Shown here: positions 51,599 through 62,347 of the stretch, one piece after another | Layout: every line of letters begins with the position of its first letter | How positions within the stretch are numbered: the stretch's first letter is position 1 | NCBI RefSeq assembly: GCF_029525555.1 | Contig: NZ_JAPDHZ010000008.1 | Span: forward strand, 186,001-250,000 | From: Cohnella ginsengisoli | GTDB taxonomy: Bacteria; Bacillota; Bacilli; Paenibacillales; Paenibacillaceae | Reading direction: 5' to 3' | DNA: 64,000 bases | Notes under the pieces: model-generated | Seen by the model: the letters and a program-made list of their open reading frames with translations, nothing else | Told to the model about the DNA's origin: nothing | Database searches by the model: none | Translations under genes and position numbers: made by a program

Positions 51599-54209
51599 TT
51601 GGAGCATGCATTCGCGAACCCGTCCTTGCCTTATGAACAACTTTATTATCATTCGCCGATCGGCACGGCGTTCCTCTCCCCGGACGCGGCCGCCTGGGTA
51701 GGCGCCAATCCGTCGTTTTGCGGGATGCTCGGGTACGGCGAAGAAGAGCTGAGGAGCTTGCCTTATTCGCAATTGGCGGTTTCCGCCGCCAGCGAGCGCG
51801 CGGAGCGCCTCGCGCCCCTGCTGGCCGGCAGCCTGCCGAGCCTGGCGTTAACCGAGACCTTCGCGCGCAAAGACGGATCGCCCGTCGCCGCCCGCCTCCA
51901 TTTGATTCCGATTCGAAGCGGGGGGTATCGTTCAAGTCATCGCGGTCCAGGTGACGGAGCTCATCCCGGCCGCGCCCGCCGATTCGCTGTCCGAGGAGAC
52001 GATCCTGCGGCTCGTGCTCGATCACGCGCAGGACCTGATCACCGTCTCTACGCCCGACGGCATCACCCGTTACGTGTCGCCGGCGATTCAATCGATACTG
52101 GGCTACGAACCGGCCGAGCTCATCGGACGCAACAATATGGCGCTGTACCATCCGGACGACGTCAGGAAGCTGCAGACGCAGACCTTCCGCGACGTCGACG
52201 TGTTCGAATGCCGGGTGCGCCACCGTGACGGACATTTTCTCTGGTTCGAGACGACGTTCGAGGTGCTGCGGACCGCAAACGGCGAGTTGGACAAGATCGT
52301 CGGCATCGGGCGCGACGTCACCGCGCGCAAGAAGTTCGAGGAAAATCTGGCCGAGGCGCAGCGTCTCGCGCGCATCGGCTCGTGGGACTGGGAGGTCGCA
52401 GGCGGCCGGTTCTCTTGCTCCGACGAGATGCATCGCATGTTCGAGGGCCGGATCGACCGGCATCGAATCGATTTAGAGGCTTTTTTCGCCTGCCTGCACG
52501 CGGGCGACCGAGACCGCATTCAGGCGAACTTGCAGGAAGCGCTTAAAGGCGGCTTTCGCGAGGCGGACTTCCGCATCGTGACCGAGGGCGGGGAGACGCG
52601 TCTGATCCATGCCCGGATCCAGTCGATTCTTATGCCGGATACCGGCGAAGTCGAACGCTTGCTCGGCACGGTGCAGGACATCACCGAGCGCAGGCAGATG
52701 GAAGAGCAGCTCCGGGAGAGCGAACAGCGCTACAAGTCTCTGTTCGACTACAATCCGTCGAGCGTGTATTCGTTCGACCTGGAGGGCAACTTCACTTCGC
52801 TCAACGGGAGCCTGGAGAAAATGCTCGGGTACACGCGCGAGGAACTGATGCCGGGTTCGTTCGTCCACCTCGTGTACCCGCCGGACCTGCCGCGCACGCA
52901 AGCCAACTTCAATCGCGCCGCGCAGGGCGTGCCGCATAGCTACGAAGCCGTCGTCCTTCATAAGAACGGCTCGCTGCTCGACCTGAGCGTCACGAACGTG
53001 CCGATCTTCGTGGACGACCGCGTAGTAGGCGTCTTCGGCATCGCCTCCGACATCACCGAGCGCAAGCGCCACATGGAGCAGATCCAGAAGCTCAGCGACG
53101 AGCACGCGCTCATCCTGAGCTCGGTATCCGAAGGCATCTTCGGCGTCGACCGGGAAGGCCGGGGGGATCTTCTCAATCCGCCCGGCGCCCGCATGCTGGG
53201 CTGCGAGCCCGGGCTGTTCGCAGGACGACCGTACCAGGAATCGGTCCACCATACCCGCGCGGACGGCAGCCGCTATGCCGAGGGCAAGTCCCTCATCCAC
53301 CAGACGATTGAGGACGGGCAGCCGCGCGCGGCGCGGGAGGAAGTGTTTTGGCGGACGGACGGTTCGAGCTTCCTCGCCGATTACCGCGTGACGCCGATCG
53401 CGGACGGCGGCGAGATCCGCGGCGCCGTCGTCGTGTGGCGGGATATCACGAGCGAGGTCGAGGTGCTGAAGGCCAAAGAATCCGCCGAGCGCGCGGACCA
53501 CGCCAAGTCGGAGTTTCTGGCGATCATGAGCCATGAGCTGCGGACGCCGATGAACGGCATCATGGGCATGACCGACCTGCTGCTCGACACCCCGCTCTCG
53601 GAGACGCAGCGCGAATACGCGGACATCGTCATGCAGAGCAGCCGCAACCTGCTGCGCATCCTGAACGACATTCTGGACTTCAGCAAGATCGAGGCCGGCA
53701 AGCTCGATCTCGAATGCGAGCCCGTCAACCCCGCCCAGTTGCTCGATTCCGTGCGCGAGCTGTTCGCGGTCAAAGCCGACGCGAAAGGCATTGCGCTCGA
53801 CATGCGCATAGAAGATGGGGTCCCGGACACCTTCGGCGGCGACGCCGCCCGCATCCGGCAGGTGCTCGTCAATCTGGTCGGCAACGCGATCAAATTCACC
53901 GACGCGGGCAGCGTCACCGTCAGGCTGCTCCGGGCGCCGAACGAGCCCGTCGCGTCGGACATGCTCGCGTTCGAGGTGTCGGATACGGGGATCGGCATCC
54001 CGGCGGACAAGCTGGACCGCTTATTCCAATCCTTCTCGCAGCTTCACCCGGGAATCAACCGCAAGTACGGCGGCACCGGCCTCGGCCTTGCCATCTGCAA
54101 GCGTCTTGTCGAACTGATGGGCGGCCGCATCGAAGCCCGCAGCGAGGAAGGCGCCGGCTCCCTCTTCCGGTTCACGCTGCTCGCTTCGTGCAATTCCGAG
54201 CAGCGCTAG
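51599..54209 (+). CDS. Multi-PAS histidine kinase (one frameshift)
   Basis: TTG start at 51599, after a GGGAGGAGG site. Five PAS/PAC repeats (e.g. LITVSTPDGITRYVSPAIQS; YNPSSVYSFDLEGNFTSLNG) are followed by HisKA with His in IMSHELRTPMNGIMGMTDLL and HATPase (GGTGLGLAICKRLVELMGG). There is no membrane helix and no receiver. A G6 run (51920-51925) breaks the frame after the first PAS; five G give IRSGGIVQVIAVQVTEL. About 869 residues. No response regulator adjacent; it probably feeds a separate phosphorelay. Confidence 0.87.
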
Positions 54210-54227
54210 GCGCAGGCGAAGATCGGA

Positions 54228-55038
54228 TTAAAGCGGCAGATCCCTCCGTTTGAATACCAGTATGGCGGCCCCGAAGGAGACTAACCCGATCGCCGCGAGC
54301 AGCGCGAAGCCGAGCGCGGGGGAATGCCTCGCCGCCGACGATGTCGCCCGGCCGGTAAAGGGAGAAGATCGAGAGGCCGCGCATCCAGGCGATGCCGTCG
54401 CCGAGCTTGCCCAGCAGGTCGAGGCTGTAAAATCCGAAGACGATCGCGCCCGAGAGGCCGAGCGCCCGCTTCTCGTCGCTTGACGCGGCAGAGACGAGAA
54501 ACGCGATGCCTGCGACTGCGAAGAACATCAAGAAGGCGGCGGCGTTGAGCAGGACGAAGCGACCGCCGTCGAACGCGTAGCGATCTCCAAGCAGCCATGC
54601 CTTGCCGGCAAAACCCGCGAGCGTCGTCGCGCCCAGGATGAGCAGCAGGCCGGAGACCAGCACGCAGGCCTGGGTAAGCGCGATCCGGACCCGCGTCGTC
54701 GGCGTCGACAGCAGATAGGCCATAGAGCCCCGGTCGATCATCCGCGCCATGAGCTGCGTCGAGAGCTGCACGCTGACGATCGCGAGGATGAGCACGAGAA
54801 TGAGGCCGTAATATTCGCCGGAGATGAAGGCCTCGGCGCTGTCGAACCCGTTCAAGCTGAAGGCTCTGCCCACGCCCTCCGGCATCGTCGCGACGATGTC
54901 GTCGAGGGCTTCCGTGTTTTTGGCGATGCCCGGGTACAGCCAGAACATGAGGAAAATGTAGAAAGCGGAGCCGAAGGCATAGTTCAGGAATCCCTTCAGG
55001 TTGACCCGCATCATCTGTTTGTACAATGCCGCGCTCAT
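54228..55038 (-). CDS. ABC-2-type transporter permease (one frameshift)
   Basis: Start at 55038, overlapping the ATPase stop (ATGA). Six membrane helices. A G5 run (54318-54322 on plus) breaks the last helix; four give GGEAFPALGFALLAAIGLVS then GAAILVFKRRDLPL and a stop at 54228, about 269 residues. The ATPase-permease pair resembles antibiotic or peptide exporters. Divergent from TetR. Confidence 0.87.
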
Positions 55039-55922
55039 GCCCCCGCCCCCTTTCGGTCATAGTAATCCATGAAGATATCCTCGAGATTTTGCGTGAAAAG
55101 GTCGATATTGCGGACGCGCCGCTTCGACGTCTCCTCCGCGAACCGCCCGTAGTCCCCCTTCACCGCCACGCGCACGCGATTGCCGTCCATCCACTCCACG
55201 CTTAAGCCCGACGCCGCGAAGGCAGCCGCCTCGTCCGCGGTGTCGAAGGTCACCTCGAACAGCTTGCGCTGCATGCGCTGCAGCTCGTGAATATCCGCGA
55301 TCGTCACGATCGCGCCGTCTTTGATGATCGCCGCCCGGTCGCACGTACGCTCGATCTCGGGAAAGCTGTGCGAAGACATGAGGAGCGTCTTGCCCCTGGC
55401 CTTCTCCTCCAGCACGAGCTCGACGAACGCCTTCTGCATGAGCGGATCGAGTCCCGACGTCGGCTCGTCCAGGATGACCACCTCGGGGTCGTGCATGAAC
55501 GCCGCGACGATGCCCACCTTCTGCTTCATGCCCTTGGACATCTTGCGGATGGGCGTATCCGCGTCGAATTGCAGCCGCTCGATCAGCCGCTCCCTTCTCT
55601 CCCGGTCTCGCACCCGCTGCATGCCGGACAGAAATTCGAGGAACTCGCGCCCGGTCATCCCTTCGATGAAGGCGATCTCTCCCGGCAAATAACCGACTCC
55701 CGACTGCACCTCGCCCTGCCGCTTCCAAGTGTCCATGCCGTTTAGGATCGCGCGTCCGCGATCCGGCTTCATGAAGCCCATGATATGCCGGATCGTCGTC
55801 GATTTGCCCGCGCCGTTCGGTCCCAGAAACCCGAACACCTCTCCCCGCCGAACCGAGAAGGATACGTCCCGGATGCCTTTCCCGCTCTTAAAGGTCTTCG
55901 TCAGATGCTCCAACGTCAGCAT
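55035..55922 (-). CDS. ABC transporter ATP-binding protein
   Basis: Start at 55922 after GGAGGC. 295 residues with Walker A GPNGAGKST (34-42), the signature MSKGMKQKV, Walker B VVILDEPTSGLDP and switch His (SSHSF). The C-terminal extension after 220 is of the type found in drug/peptide exporters. It forms an operon with the permease, with a 4-base overlap, and faces the TetR gene, which is likely to repress it. Confidence 0.93.
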   Translation of the reverse strand: MLTLEHLTKTFKSGKGIRDVSFSVRRGEVFGFLGPNGAGKSTTIRHIMGFMKPDRGRAILNGMDTWKRQGEVQSGVGYLPGEIAFIEGMTGREFLEFLSGMQRVRDRERRERLIERLQFDADTPIRKMSKGMKQKVGIVAAFMHDPEVVILDEPTSGLDPLMQKAFVELVLEEKARGKTLLMSSHSFPEIERTCDRAAIIKDGAIVTIADIHELQRMQRKLFEVTFDTADEAAAFAASGLSVEWMDGNRVRVAVKGDYGRFAEETSKRRVRNIDLFTQNLEDIFMDYYDRKGAGA

Positions 55923-55945
55923 AACGGCGCCTCCAGTCGATAGTT

Positions 55946-56041
55946 ATGAAATTTTTATATAATTATATTTCATATGTTATACTAGAGCCCGAAGATGACT
56001 GCGTCAACAATTTTATGAAATATATTATATATTTTATTTCA
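55946..56041. promoter_or_regulatory. Two candidate TetR operators
   Basis: Two inverted repeats, ATGAAAT-N14-ATTTCAT (55946-55973) and ATGAAAT-N14-ATTTCA (56015-56041), lie in the very AT-rich divergent gap between the ABC exporter and the TetR gene. They share arms and spacing. Confidence 0.65.
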
Positions 56042-56081
56042 CCATTTTGTCCGAGTCTGCGGAAAAGGGAGCGGCATTCGC

Positions 56082-56675
56082 ATGAACGGGTTCGAGAAAA
56101 GAGCGCAGCAGATCAAAGAAAGAATTCGCGTCGCGACGCTGGAAATATTGCGGGAAGCGGGTCCCGGCAAGCTGCGCATCGCCGATCTGTCCAAGCGGGC
56201 GGGCGTATCGCAGGTTACGATCTACAACTACTTCGGCAGCAAGGAAGGGCTGGTCCGCGACGCGTTCAAATCGTACATGGACCGCGCGGTCGAGTCGTTC
56301 GAGGCTTATATGCGCGAAGGTCATTCGATGCGCGAGCAGATTGCCCATATCCTGCAGTTGGAGAAGGATTCGTACCGCGACTTCCCGCCGGGCCTGATCA
56401 AGGAGATGCTGGCGGAGGACGCGGAACTGGCCGCCTATATCGAGACGGTGTACAAGGAAAAGACGGTCCCTTGGACCGTCCGCATGATCGAAGAAGGCAA
56501 AGCCTCCGGCGAGATCTCGGCGCGCGTCAGCGCGGAGCACGTACTGGCCTTTATTCAGCTGTACATGAACCAGTATCGAACGCTGCTCGAGATGGCGGAA
56601 CGCAGCGCGGACAAGGACGGATTTCTGGAGGGCATGGTCCATATGTTCTTCTACGGAATTTGCGGGAAGGAATAG
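56082..56675 (+). CDS. TetR-family transcriptional regulator
   Basis: ATG 56082 with GGGAGCGG upstream. The 197-residue protein has an N-terminal HTH (LRIADLSKRAGVSQVTIYNYF, then GSKEGLVRDAF) and an all-helical ligand domain. Divergent from an ABC exporter, with two matching inverted repeats in between, so it is most probably the repressor of that exporter and itself. Confidence 0.93.
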   Translation: MNGFEKRAQQIKERIRVATLEILREAGPGKLRIADLSKRAGVSQVTIYNYFGSKEGLVRDAFKSYMDRAVESFEAYMREGHSMREQIAHILQLEKDSYRDFPPGLIKEMLAEDAELAAYIETVYKEKTVPWTVRMIEEGKASGEISARVSAEHVLAFIQLYMNQYRTLLEMAERSADKDGFLEGMVHMFFYGICGKE

Positions 56676-56781
56676 CGCGCGTCGCCAGGGACAGGACCGA
56701 TTGACGAATCGCCCTCCGTTAACGGATGATACTCCTATTGATCCATTCGGTTGACGCAAGGTTAGGAAGGAGCCGGTCGGG

Positions 56782-58321
56782 ATGAATCCCGTGAAAGTTA
56801 TGATCGTGGACGACGAAGTGCTGGCGATCGAGCATCTGAAAAGCCTCGTCTCCTGGGAAGCGCTCGGCTACGAGATCGTCTGCACGGCGACGCGCCCGGC
56901 GCAGGTGCCCGAGCTGGCCCGCAAGCATCGCCCCGACCTCGTCCTCATGGACATCGTCATGCCCGGCCAAGACGGACTGGCGCTCAGCAAGACGCTGCTC
57001 GCGGAAGGTACGGCGCTGAAAATCGTGCTGCTGACCTCATACAAGGAATTCGAGTACGCGAAGGAGGCCGTCCGGCTCGGCGTCGCCAGCTATTGGGTGA
57101 AGCACGAGATGGACGCCGATACCTTCAGCCGCGAGCTGGGCGGTATGCGCGAGGAGATCGTTCAAGCCCGCAGCGCGCTGCGCAGCGGACGGGATCGGCT
57201 GCTGGTCGACTGGCTCGGCGGGCGGGAGCTGTCCGACGCCGGCTGGCGGACGGCGACCGACGGGCGGTGCGACGGCTTCGACCGCTGGCAGCTCGTCGTC
57301 CTCCGCCCCGACCGGCCGCCGTTCTCGCTGCCCGGGATGCCGGCGCCTCCGCCGCTGCCCGACGCCTGGCCCGCTTCGGACGAACCCGGCCTGCTGGCGG
57401 CCCTCCCCCTTCCTGGAGGAGTACTTCGTGCTCCTCTACGGGGACGTCGCCGCCCGCGGCGAAGGACGCCTTCGCGAGACGGCCGAAGCGCGGGCGGCCG
57501 AGGCGGCGGCCGCCCTGACGCGCCTCGCCGGCGGCACGGTCTCGGCCGCGAGCGCCTACGGGCTGGCAGACCGCGACGCGGTGCCCGGCCGGCTCGCCGA
57601 AGGCATGAGACGGCTTGGGCTTGCCGTTTATCACGGGCCGCGGCAGCTGTTCAGGCTGAACGAGCCGCCGCCCGAGGCGGCTGCGGCCGCTGCCGGCCCC
57701 TTCGACTGGAGCGCGGGGCTTGCCGCCGTGCGGGGAAGGCTGCAGGAGGGGCGGTATGCGGAGGCTGCGCTCGGACTGCCCGGCCTGTTCGCGCAGGCGC
57801 GCGCCGCGATGGACGTCCCCGGCCTGTCCGAGCTGTGCCGCCAGCTCGCATCCGCGATCGCCGGCTGTCGCGCGCAGCTCGGCCTATCCGACTCGGCCGA
57901 GCCGCAGGATGCCGGGGGCTGGACGTCGCTGGCCGCGATCGAGGCCGCGTTCGCGGAGCGGATCGCCGCGCTCGAAGCGGCGGCCGGCGCGCCGGCCGCC
58001 TCGCGCAAAGTTCGCGCGGCCATCGCTTACCTGGAGCGGCACTACGCCGATCCGGATATCGGCGCCGATGCCGTGGCCGGCCATCTGGGCATCAGCCGCG
58101 ACCATCTCCGCCACGTCTTCAAGGAGGAGACCGGCCATACGGTGCTCGACCGCCTGACCGAGATCCGCATGGCGCAGGCGAAGCGGCTACTAGCGGATGG
58201 CACGCTTAAGATCTACGAGATCGCGGAGCGCGTCGGCTACCGCAACGGCCAGTATTTCAGTCAGGTCTTCCGCAAGCAGACGGGCATGAATCCGAACGAA
58301 TACACGGAGAAACGCAGGTGA
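56782..58321 (+). CDS. YesN-type response regulator, REC plus AraC (one frameshift)
   Basis: ATG 56782 after AAGGAG. The receiver has VDDE, Asp57 in LVLMDIVMPGQDG and Lys in YWVKHEMD. A C5 run (57405-57409) breaks the frame in the linker; four C give LLAALPFLEEYFVLLYGDV. The C-terminal AraC domain has IGADAVAGHLGISRDHLRHV and IYEIAERVGYRNGQYFSQVF. About 512 residues. It lies seven bases before the kinase, the reverse of the order in the yes-like set. It likely drives the sugar importer at 62391. Confidence 0.88.
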
Positions 58322-58328
58322 GCGCCGC

Positions 58329-60062
58329 ATGCGCATGAAGATCCGCACCAAGATCATGGCGAGCGCCGCGCTTGTCGTCTCGTTGTCGCTCGCCGTGAGC
58401 GGCTTCTTTATTTACGACTATGCCCGGGATATCATCCGCGATCAATCGATTAAGGACAGCCGGACGAAGCTCGCGCAGATTTCTTTCCAGCTGGGCAAGA
58501 TCCAGGAGCAGGTCGCCAAGACGGCCGAATACATCGTGTCCGACGAGGAGATCACGGACCAGATCTACGGGCAGCCGGGCGACAGCATCGAATCCGAATA
58601 TTTCCGCAAGCAGGCGGTTCAGGAGAAGCTGGGCCGGTTCGTCGCGCTCGGCAACTTCATCCTGAACGTGCTGATCGTGCCGCCAAGCGGAGAGACGTAC
58701 TCCAACTTCAGCGGCTACGAGGACTATTTCGCCGACTATCTGAAGCAGGACTGGTTCGTAAAGCTGAAGGACGAGCGAAGCGCCTACAGCGAGCCGCATT
58801 CGTTTTTTTACATCAGCGGGAAGCGGCAGGTCGTCAGCTACGTGCTGAAGTACCGGCCGATCGGCGTCAACGCGTCCGCGGACAGCTACCTCGTCGTCGA
58901 CGTCGCCTACTCGGAGCTGTCCAACGTCTTCCTCCAGACCGCGCGGGACTTCGAGCAGATCGAGCTGTACTCCGGCCAGGGCGCGCTGCTGTATGCCGCG
59001 AACGAGGAGCTGCCGGCGGCGGACCGCGCATTCATGGCGCGCGCGCTCGGCCCGGATGCAGACTACGCCGAGGACGACAATCGCATTGCGCTCGCCGACG
59101 ACGGCATGAACTACGGCTGGCGCCAGACGGCGCTGCTCTCCAAGCAGACGCTTTTCGAAAAAATCAACCGGATCTTCTACTTCTACGTCCTCATCATCCT
59201 CTGCGGCATCGTCGCGTCGACGGTCGTCATGCTCCCGATCATCGTGGGTCTCACCCGCCCGCTCATCCGCCTGACGAACGCGATGAAGCGCGTAGCCGTC
59301 GGCGATCTCGGTACGACGGTCGACATCCGCAGCGGCGACGAGCTGGAGATTCTGGGCGGCGGCTTCAACCGGATGGTCGGCGACCTGAAGGAGACGATCC
59401 AGGCCTCGGTCCGCAGCGAAGCCGACAAAAGGCAGATGCAGATCGACCTGCTCATGGCGCAAATCAATCCCCACTTTTTGTACAATGCGCTCAATACGGT
59501 CATCTATCTGTCCCATGCCGGGCGAAGCGCGGAAGCCGCGGAGGTGACCCAGGCGCTCATCGCCATTTTGCAGGATACGATCAAGACGGGCGAAGGCGCG
59601 GTGCGGGCGCCGCTCGCAGACGAGAAGCGCATCGTGGACAAATACGCGGTGATCCAGCAGACCCGCTATCCCGGCCGCTTCCGACTGGTCTGGGAAGTCG
59701 AAGACGGCCTGCTCTCCCGCTCGGTCCCCCGGATGGCGCTGCAGCCGCTCGTAGAAAACGCGATTTTGCACGGCATCGTCCCCTCCGACGCGGACACCGG
59801 CACGATCGCGCTGCGCGCTTACCGGGACGGTCCCGACCTCTGCCTCGAGGTGGAGGACGACGGCCTCGGGATGACGCTGCCGGCTGCCGGCTGGCTGCCG
59901 CGCGGCGGCGCCGGCCATGAGCGGACGCGCGGCATCGGCCTGTCCAACATCCAGGAGCGGCTTCGCTCGCACTTCGGCGCGCGGGCGCGGCTCGAGGTCG
60001 AGAGCGAGCCGGGTCGCGGCACGCTCGCCCGCATCCGGCTGCCCTGGACGGAGCCGGGCTGA
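58329..60062 (+). CDS. YesM-type sensor histidine kinase
   Basis: 577 residues; the ATG at 58329 is translationally coupled to the regulator gene (7-base gap). N-terminal membrane helix (10-28), extracellular dCache-like sensor (about 30-285), second helix (VLIILCGIVASTVVMLPIIV), HAMP, kinase domain with His in QINPHFLYNALNTV, and HATPase with LQPLVENAI, DDGLGM and RGIGLSNIQERL. Intact in this window, unlike most kinases here. Probably senses a sugar for the ABC importer beyond the IS element. Confidence 0.93.
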   Translation: MRMKIRTKIMASAALVVSLSLAVSGFFIYDYARDIIRDQSIKDSRTKLAQISFQLGKIQEQVAKTAEYIVSDEEITDQIYGQPGDSIESEYFRKQAVQEKLGRFVALGNFILNVLIVPPSGETYSNFSGYEDYFADYLKQDWFVKLKDERSAYSEPHSFFYISGKRQVVSYVLKYRPIGVNASADSYLVVDVAYSELSNVFLQTARDFEQIELYSGQGALLYAANEELPAADRAFMARALGPDADYAEDDNRIALADDGMNYGWRQTALLSKQTLFEKINRIFYFYVLIILCGIVASTVVMLPIIVGLTRPLIRLTNAMKRVAVGDLGTTVDIRSGDELEILGGGFNRMVGDLKETIQASVRSEADKRQMQIDLLMAQINPHFLYNALNTVIYLSHAGRSAEAAEVTQALIAILQDTIKTGEGAVRAPLADEKRIVDKYAVIQQTRYPGRFRLVWEVEDGLLSRSVPRMALQPLVENAILHGIVPSDADTGTIALRAYRDGPDLCLEVEDDGLGMTLPAAGWLPRGGAGHERTRGIGLSNIQERLRSHFGARARLEVESEPGRGTLARIRLPWTEPG

Positions 60063-60177
60063 CGGGATGCGGTGCGGTGCGATACGATGAGATGCAGCGC
60101 CGGGCCATTTTGCGCTTATCGGCACCTTTCCGAGCGTCGCAGATGCGGCGTTAGTGCCCATTTGCGTTCATCGGCAT

Positions 60178-60736
60178 GGGGTTACGCGGTTTTCCCGGGC
60201 AACTCCACTGCCCGTTGGCGGTTCCACAGGAGTTGCACGGTTTTTCCGGGTAACTCCGCATCCAGATGGCGGTTCCACAGGAGTTGCACGGTTTTTCCGG
60301 GTAACTCCGCATCCAGAGGGCGGTTCCACAGGAATTACGCGGTTTTTCCGTGTAACTCCGCATCCAGATGGCGGTTCCACAGGAGTTGCACGGTTTTTCC
60401 GGGTAACTCCGCATCCAGATGGCGGTTCCACAGGAGTTGCACGGTTTTTCCGGGTAACTCCGCATCCAGATGGCGGTTCCACAGGAATTACGCGGTTTTT
60501 CCGGGTAACTCCGCATCCAGATGGCGGTTCCACAGGAGTTGCACGGTTTTTCCGGGTAACTCCGCATCCAGAGGGCGGTTCCACAGGAGTTGCACGGTTT
60601 TTCCGGGTAACTCCGCATCCAGAGGGCAGTTCCACAGGAGTTGCACGGTTTTTCCGTGTAACTCCGCACCCAGAGGGCGGTTCAACAGGAGTTGCACGGT
60701 TTTTCCGTGCAACTCCGCTCCAGTCTGCGGTTTCTA
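60178..60736. repeat. 51-bp tandem hairpin array, left part (11 units)
   Basis: Eleven units begin exactly every 51 bases (60178, 60229 ... 60688). Each has a 12-bp imperfect stem GGAGTTGCACGG / CCGGGTAACTCC around TTTTT, and a second weaker stem CCGCATC / GATGGCGG. Because 51 is divisible by three, long ORFs with a 17-residue period appear on both strands; none has a start signal. The array is cut by an IS256-type element and resumes at 62105. Confidence 0.9.
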
Positions 60737-62104
60737 AGTTGAGTCCATATAATTGTGTAAAATGGATGGCCTCTTGAAAATAAGGAGAGCCATGAAATAG
60801 AACCTCGTCTAGAATGGAGTTGTCGAGACAACATTCAAGGGAGAGGGCTATTCATGGCTCAGTATCAGATTACACTAGACGAGGCACTATTGCATCAATT
60901 GTTTATTGGACAGGCACGTGACGAGGGAGTGGCCAAGCTGCTGGAGACGGTGCTCAACCAGGTGTTGAAGGCGCAAGCAACAGATCAACTGGAGGCCGAA
61001 CCTTACGAGCGTACGCAAACCCGTCAAGGCCAGCGAAACGGCAGTTATGCGCGAGGATTAACGACACGGGTAGGCAAGCTGCAGCTGGAGGTTCCGAGGT
61101 TTCGAGACGGCCAGTTCTCCACAGAGCTATTCGCCCGGTATCAACGTAGTGAGCAGGCGCTGGTGACATCCCTTATGGAGATGGTCGTGAACGGCGTCTC
61201 GACGCGGAAGGTTCAGCGGATTACAGAGGAACTTTGCGGTACAACGTTTTCGAAATCCACAGTGAGCGAGCTGTGTAAGCAGTTGGATCCGCTGGTGGAG
61301 TCTTGGCGCACGCGTTCCTTGGAGGAAAAGAGCTACCCGTTTGTCATTGTGGACGCCATGTATGTCAAAGTTAGAGAGAACGGTCGGGTGCGCTCCCGTG
61401 GCGTGTTAACCGGCTACGGCATCAACGAGCACGGTAACCGTGAGGTGCTTGGAATTTCCATCGACGATACCGAGTCCGAAGCGAGCTGGAGTGCATTCTT
61501 TGAGGGCTTGAAGCAGCGTGGACTCCATGGCGTAGACCTGGTCATCAGCGACACGCATGGCGGCCTTGTCCAAGCGATTAAGCATCACTTTCAAGGGGCG
61601 ACATGGCAAAGGTGTCAGACGCATTTTACGCGAAATATTCTAGATGTCACGCCGAAGGCACTACAATCCGAAATAAAGGCGGCTCTGCGCTCGATATTCG
61701 AAGCGCAGAACCTGGAGAGCGCGAGAAGGCTGCTGGAAGAAACGCAAGAGATGTACCAGGAGAAAGCGCCAAAGGCCATGGAGACGCTGGAGCGAGGATT
61801 TGACGACGCCACAGCGGTACTGGCATACCCGGAAGAGTACCGGGTAAGAATCCGGACCTCGAACGGCATGGAGCGAGTCAACCGGGAGATCCGTCGGCGA
61901 GAATCGGTTATACAGATTTTTCCGAACCGTGAATCGGTTATCCGATTAATCGGTGCCGTGCTCATGGAGCTCGAAGAATTATGGAGCAACAAGCGCTTCA
62001 TGGACATGACAAGGTACCATGCGTGGCAGAAAGAGCGTGCGAAGAATCAAAAGTAAGCAACAAAATTCGTCGACGAGGATTTTACACATAAATATGGACT
62101 TGAC
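60737..62104 (+). mobile_element. IS256-family insertion sequence
   Basis: A 1368-bp element with 22-26-bp terminal inverted repeats (left AGTCCATATAATTGTG, right complement AGTCCATATTTATGTG, then TAAAAT in both) and a 9-bp target duplication CGGTTTCTA at 60728-60736 and 62105-62113. One transposase gene inside. It is inserted in a unit of the 51-bp array. The intact transposase and ends suggest a recent, possibly active element. Confidence 0.9.
60854..62056 (+). CDS. IS256-family (Mutator-type) transposase
   Basis: ATG 60854, after GGGAGAG. The 400-residue protein has the IS256 catalytic triad: Asp167 (VIVDAMYVKVRENG), Asp233 (LVISDTHGGLVQAI) and Glu340 (TSNGMERVNREIRRRE), with the C-x2-H motif (WQRCQTHFTRN). 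It cuts and pastes or copies the element via circular intermediates and makes 8-9-bp target duplications. Its codon use (more A/T at third positions) differs from the GC-rich neighbours, in keeping with transfer. Confidence 0.97.
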   Translation: MAQYQITLDEALLHQLFIGQARDEGVAKLLETVLNQVLKAQATDQLEAEPYERTQTRQGQRNGSYARGLTTRVGKLQLEVPRFRDGQFSTELFARYQRSEQALVTSLMEMVVNGVSTRKVQRITEELCGTTFSKSTVSELCKQLDPLVESWRTRSLEEKSYPFVIVDAMYVKVRENGRVRSRGVLTGYGINEHGNREVLGISIDDTESEASWSAFFEGLKQRGLHGVDLVISDTHGGLVQAIKHHFQGATWQRCQTHFTRNILDVTPKALQSEIKAALRSIFEAQNLESARRLLEETQEMYQEKAPKAMETLERGFDDATAVLAYPEEYRVRIRTSNGMERVNREIRRRESVIQIFPNRESVIRLIGAVLMELEELWSNKRFMDMTRYHAWQKERAKNQK

Positions 62105-62240
62105 CGGTTTCTACTGGAGTTGCACGGTTTTTCCGTGCCACTCCGCTCCAGTCTGCGGTTTCTACTGGCGTTGCACGGTTTTTCCGCGTAACTCCGCTCC
62201 AGGCTGCGGTTTCTGCTGGCGTTACGCGGTTTTTCCGTAT
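62105..62240. repeat. 51-bp tandem array, right part, with target duplication
   Basis: After the IS, the interrupted unit resumes with the duplicated CGGTTTCTA (62105-62113), then units begin at 62116, 62167 and 62218 (last one truncated). Same hairpin consensus as the left part, with GGCGTT in place of GGAGTT. Confidence 0.88.
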
Positions 62241-62347
62241 ACACACTGCTCCCCCCGGTGCCCTGCTCCCCCGAACCTCCGGATTTTATACAAAATCGCC
62301 GGTTTCCCGCATTATCCGGACAGGCTCCCCCCGGGTTACGATATTCA

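Noticed and set aside
60151..60777. Long ORFs of 155-221 codons with 17-residue repeats on both strands (e.g. RFFRVTPHPDGGSTGVA)
   Set aside because: They are open because the 51-bp unit is a multiple of three and lacks stop codons in several frames at once. None has a ribosome site, and the unit is conserved as DNA hairpin, not as protein.
60178..62240. CRISPR array
   Set aside because: The whole 51-bp unit is repeated; there are no unique spacers and no cas genes.
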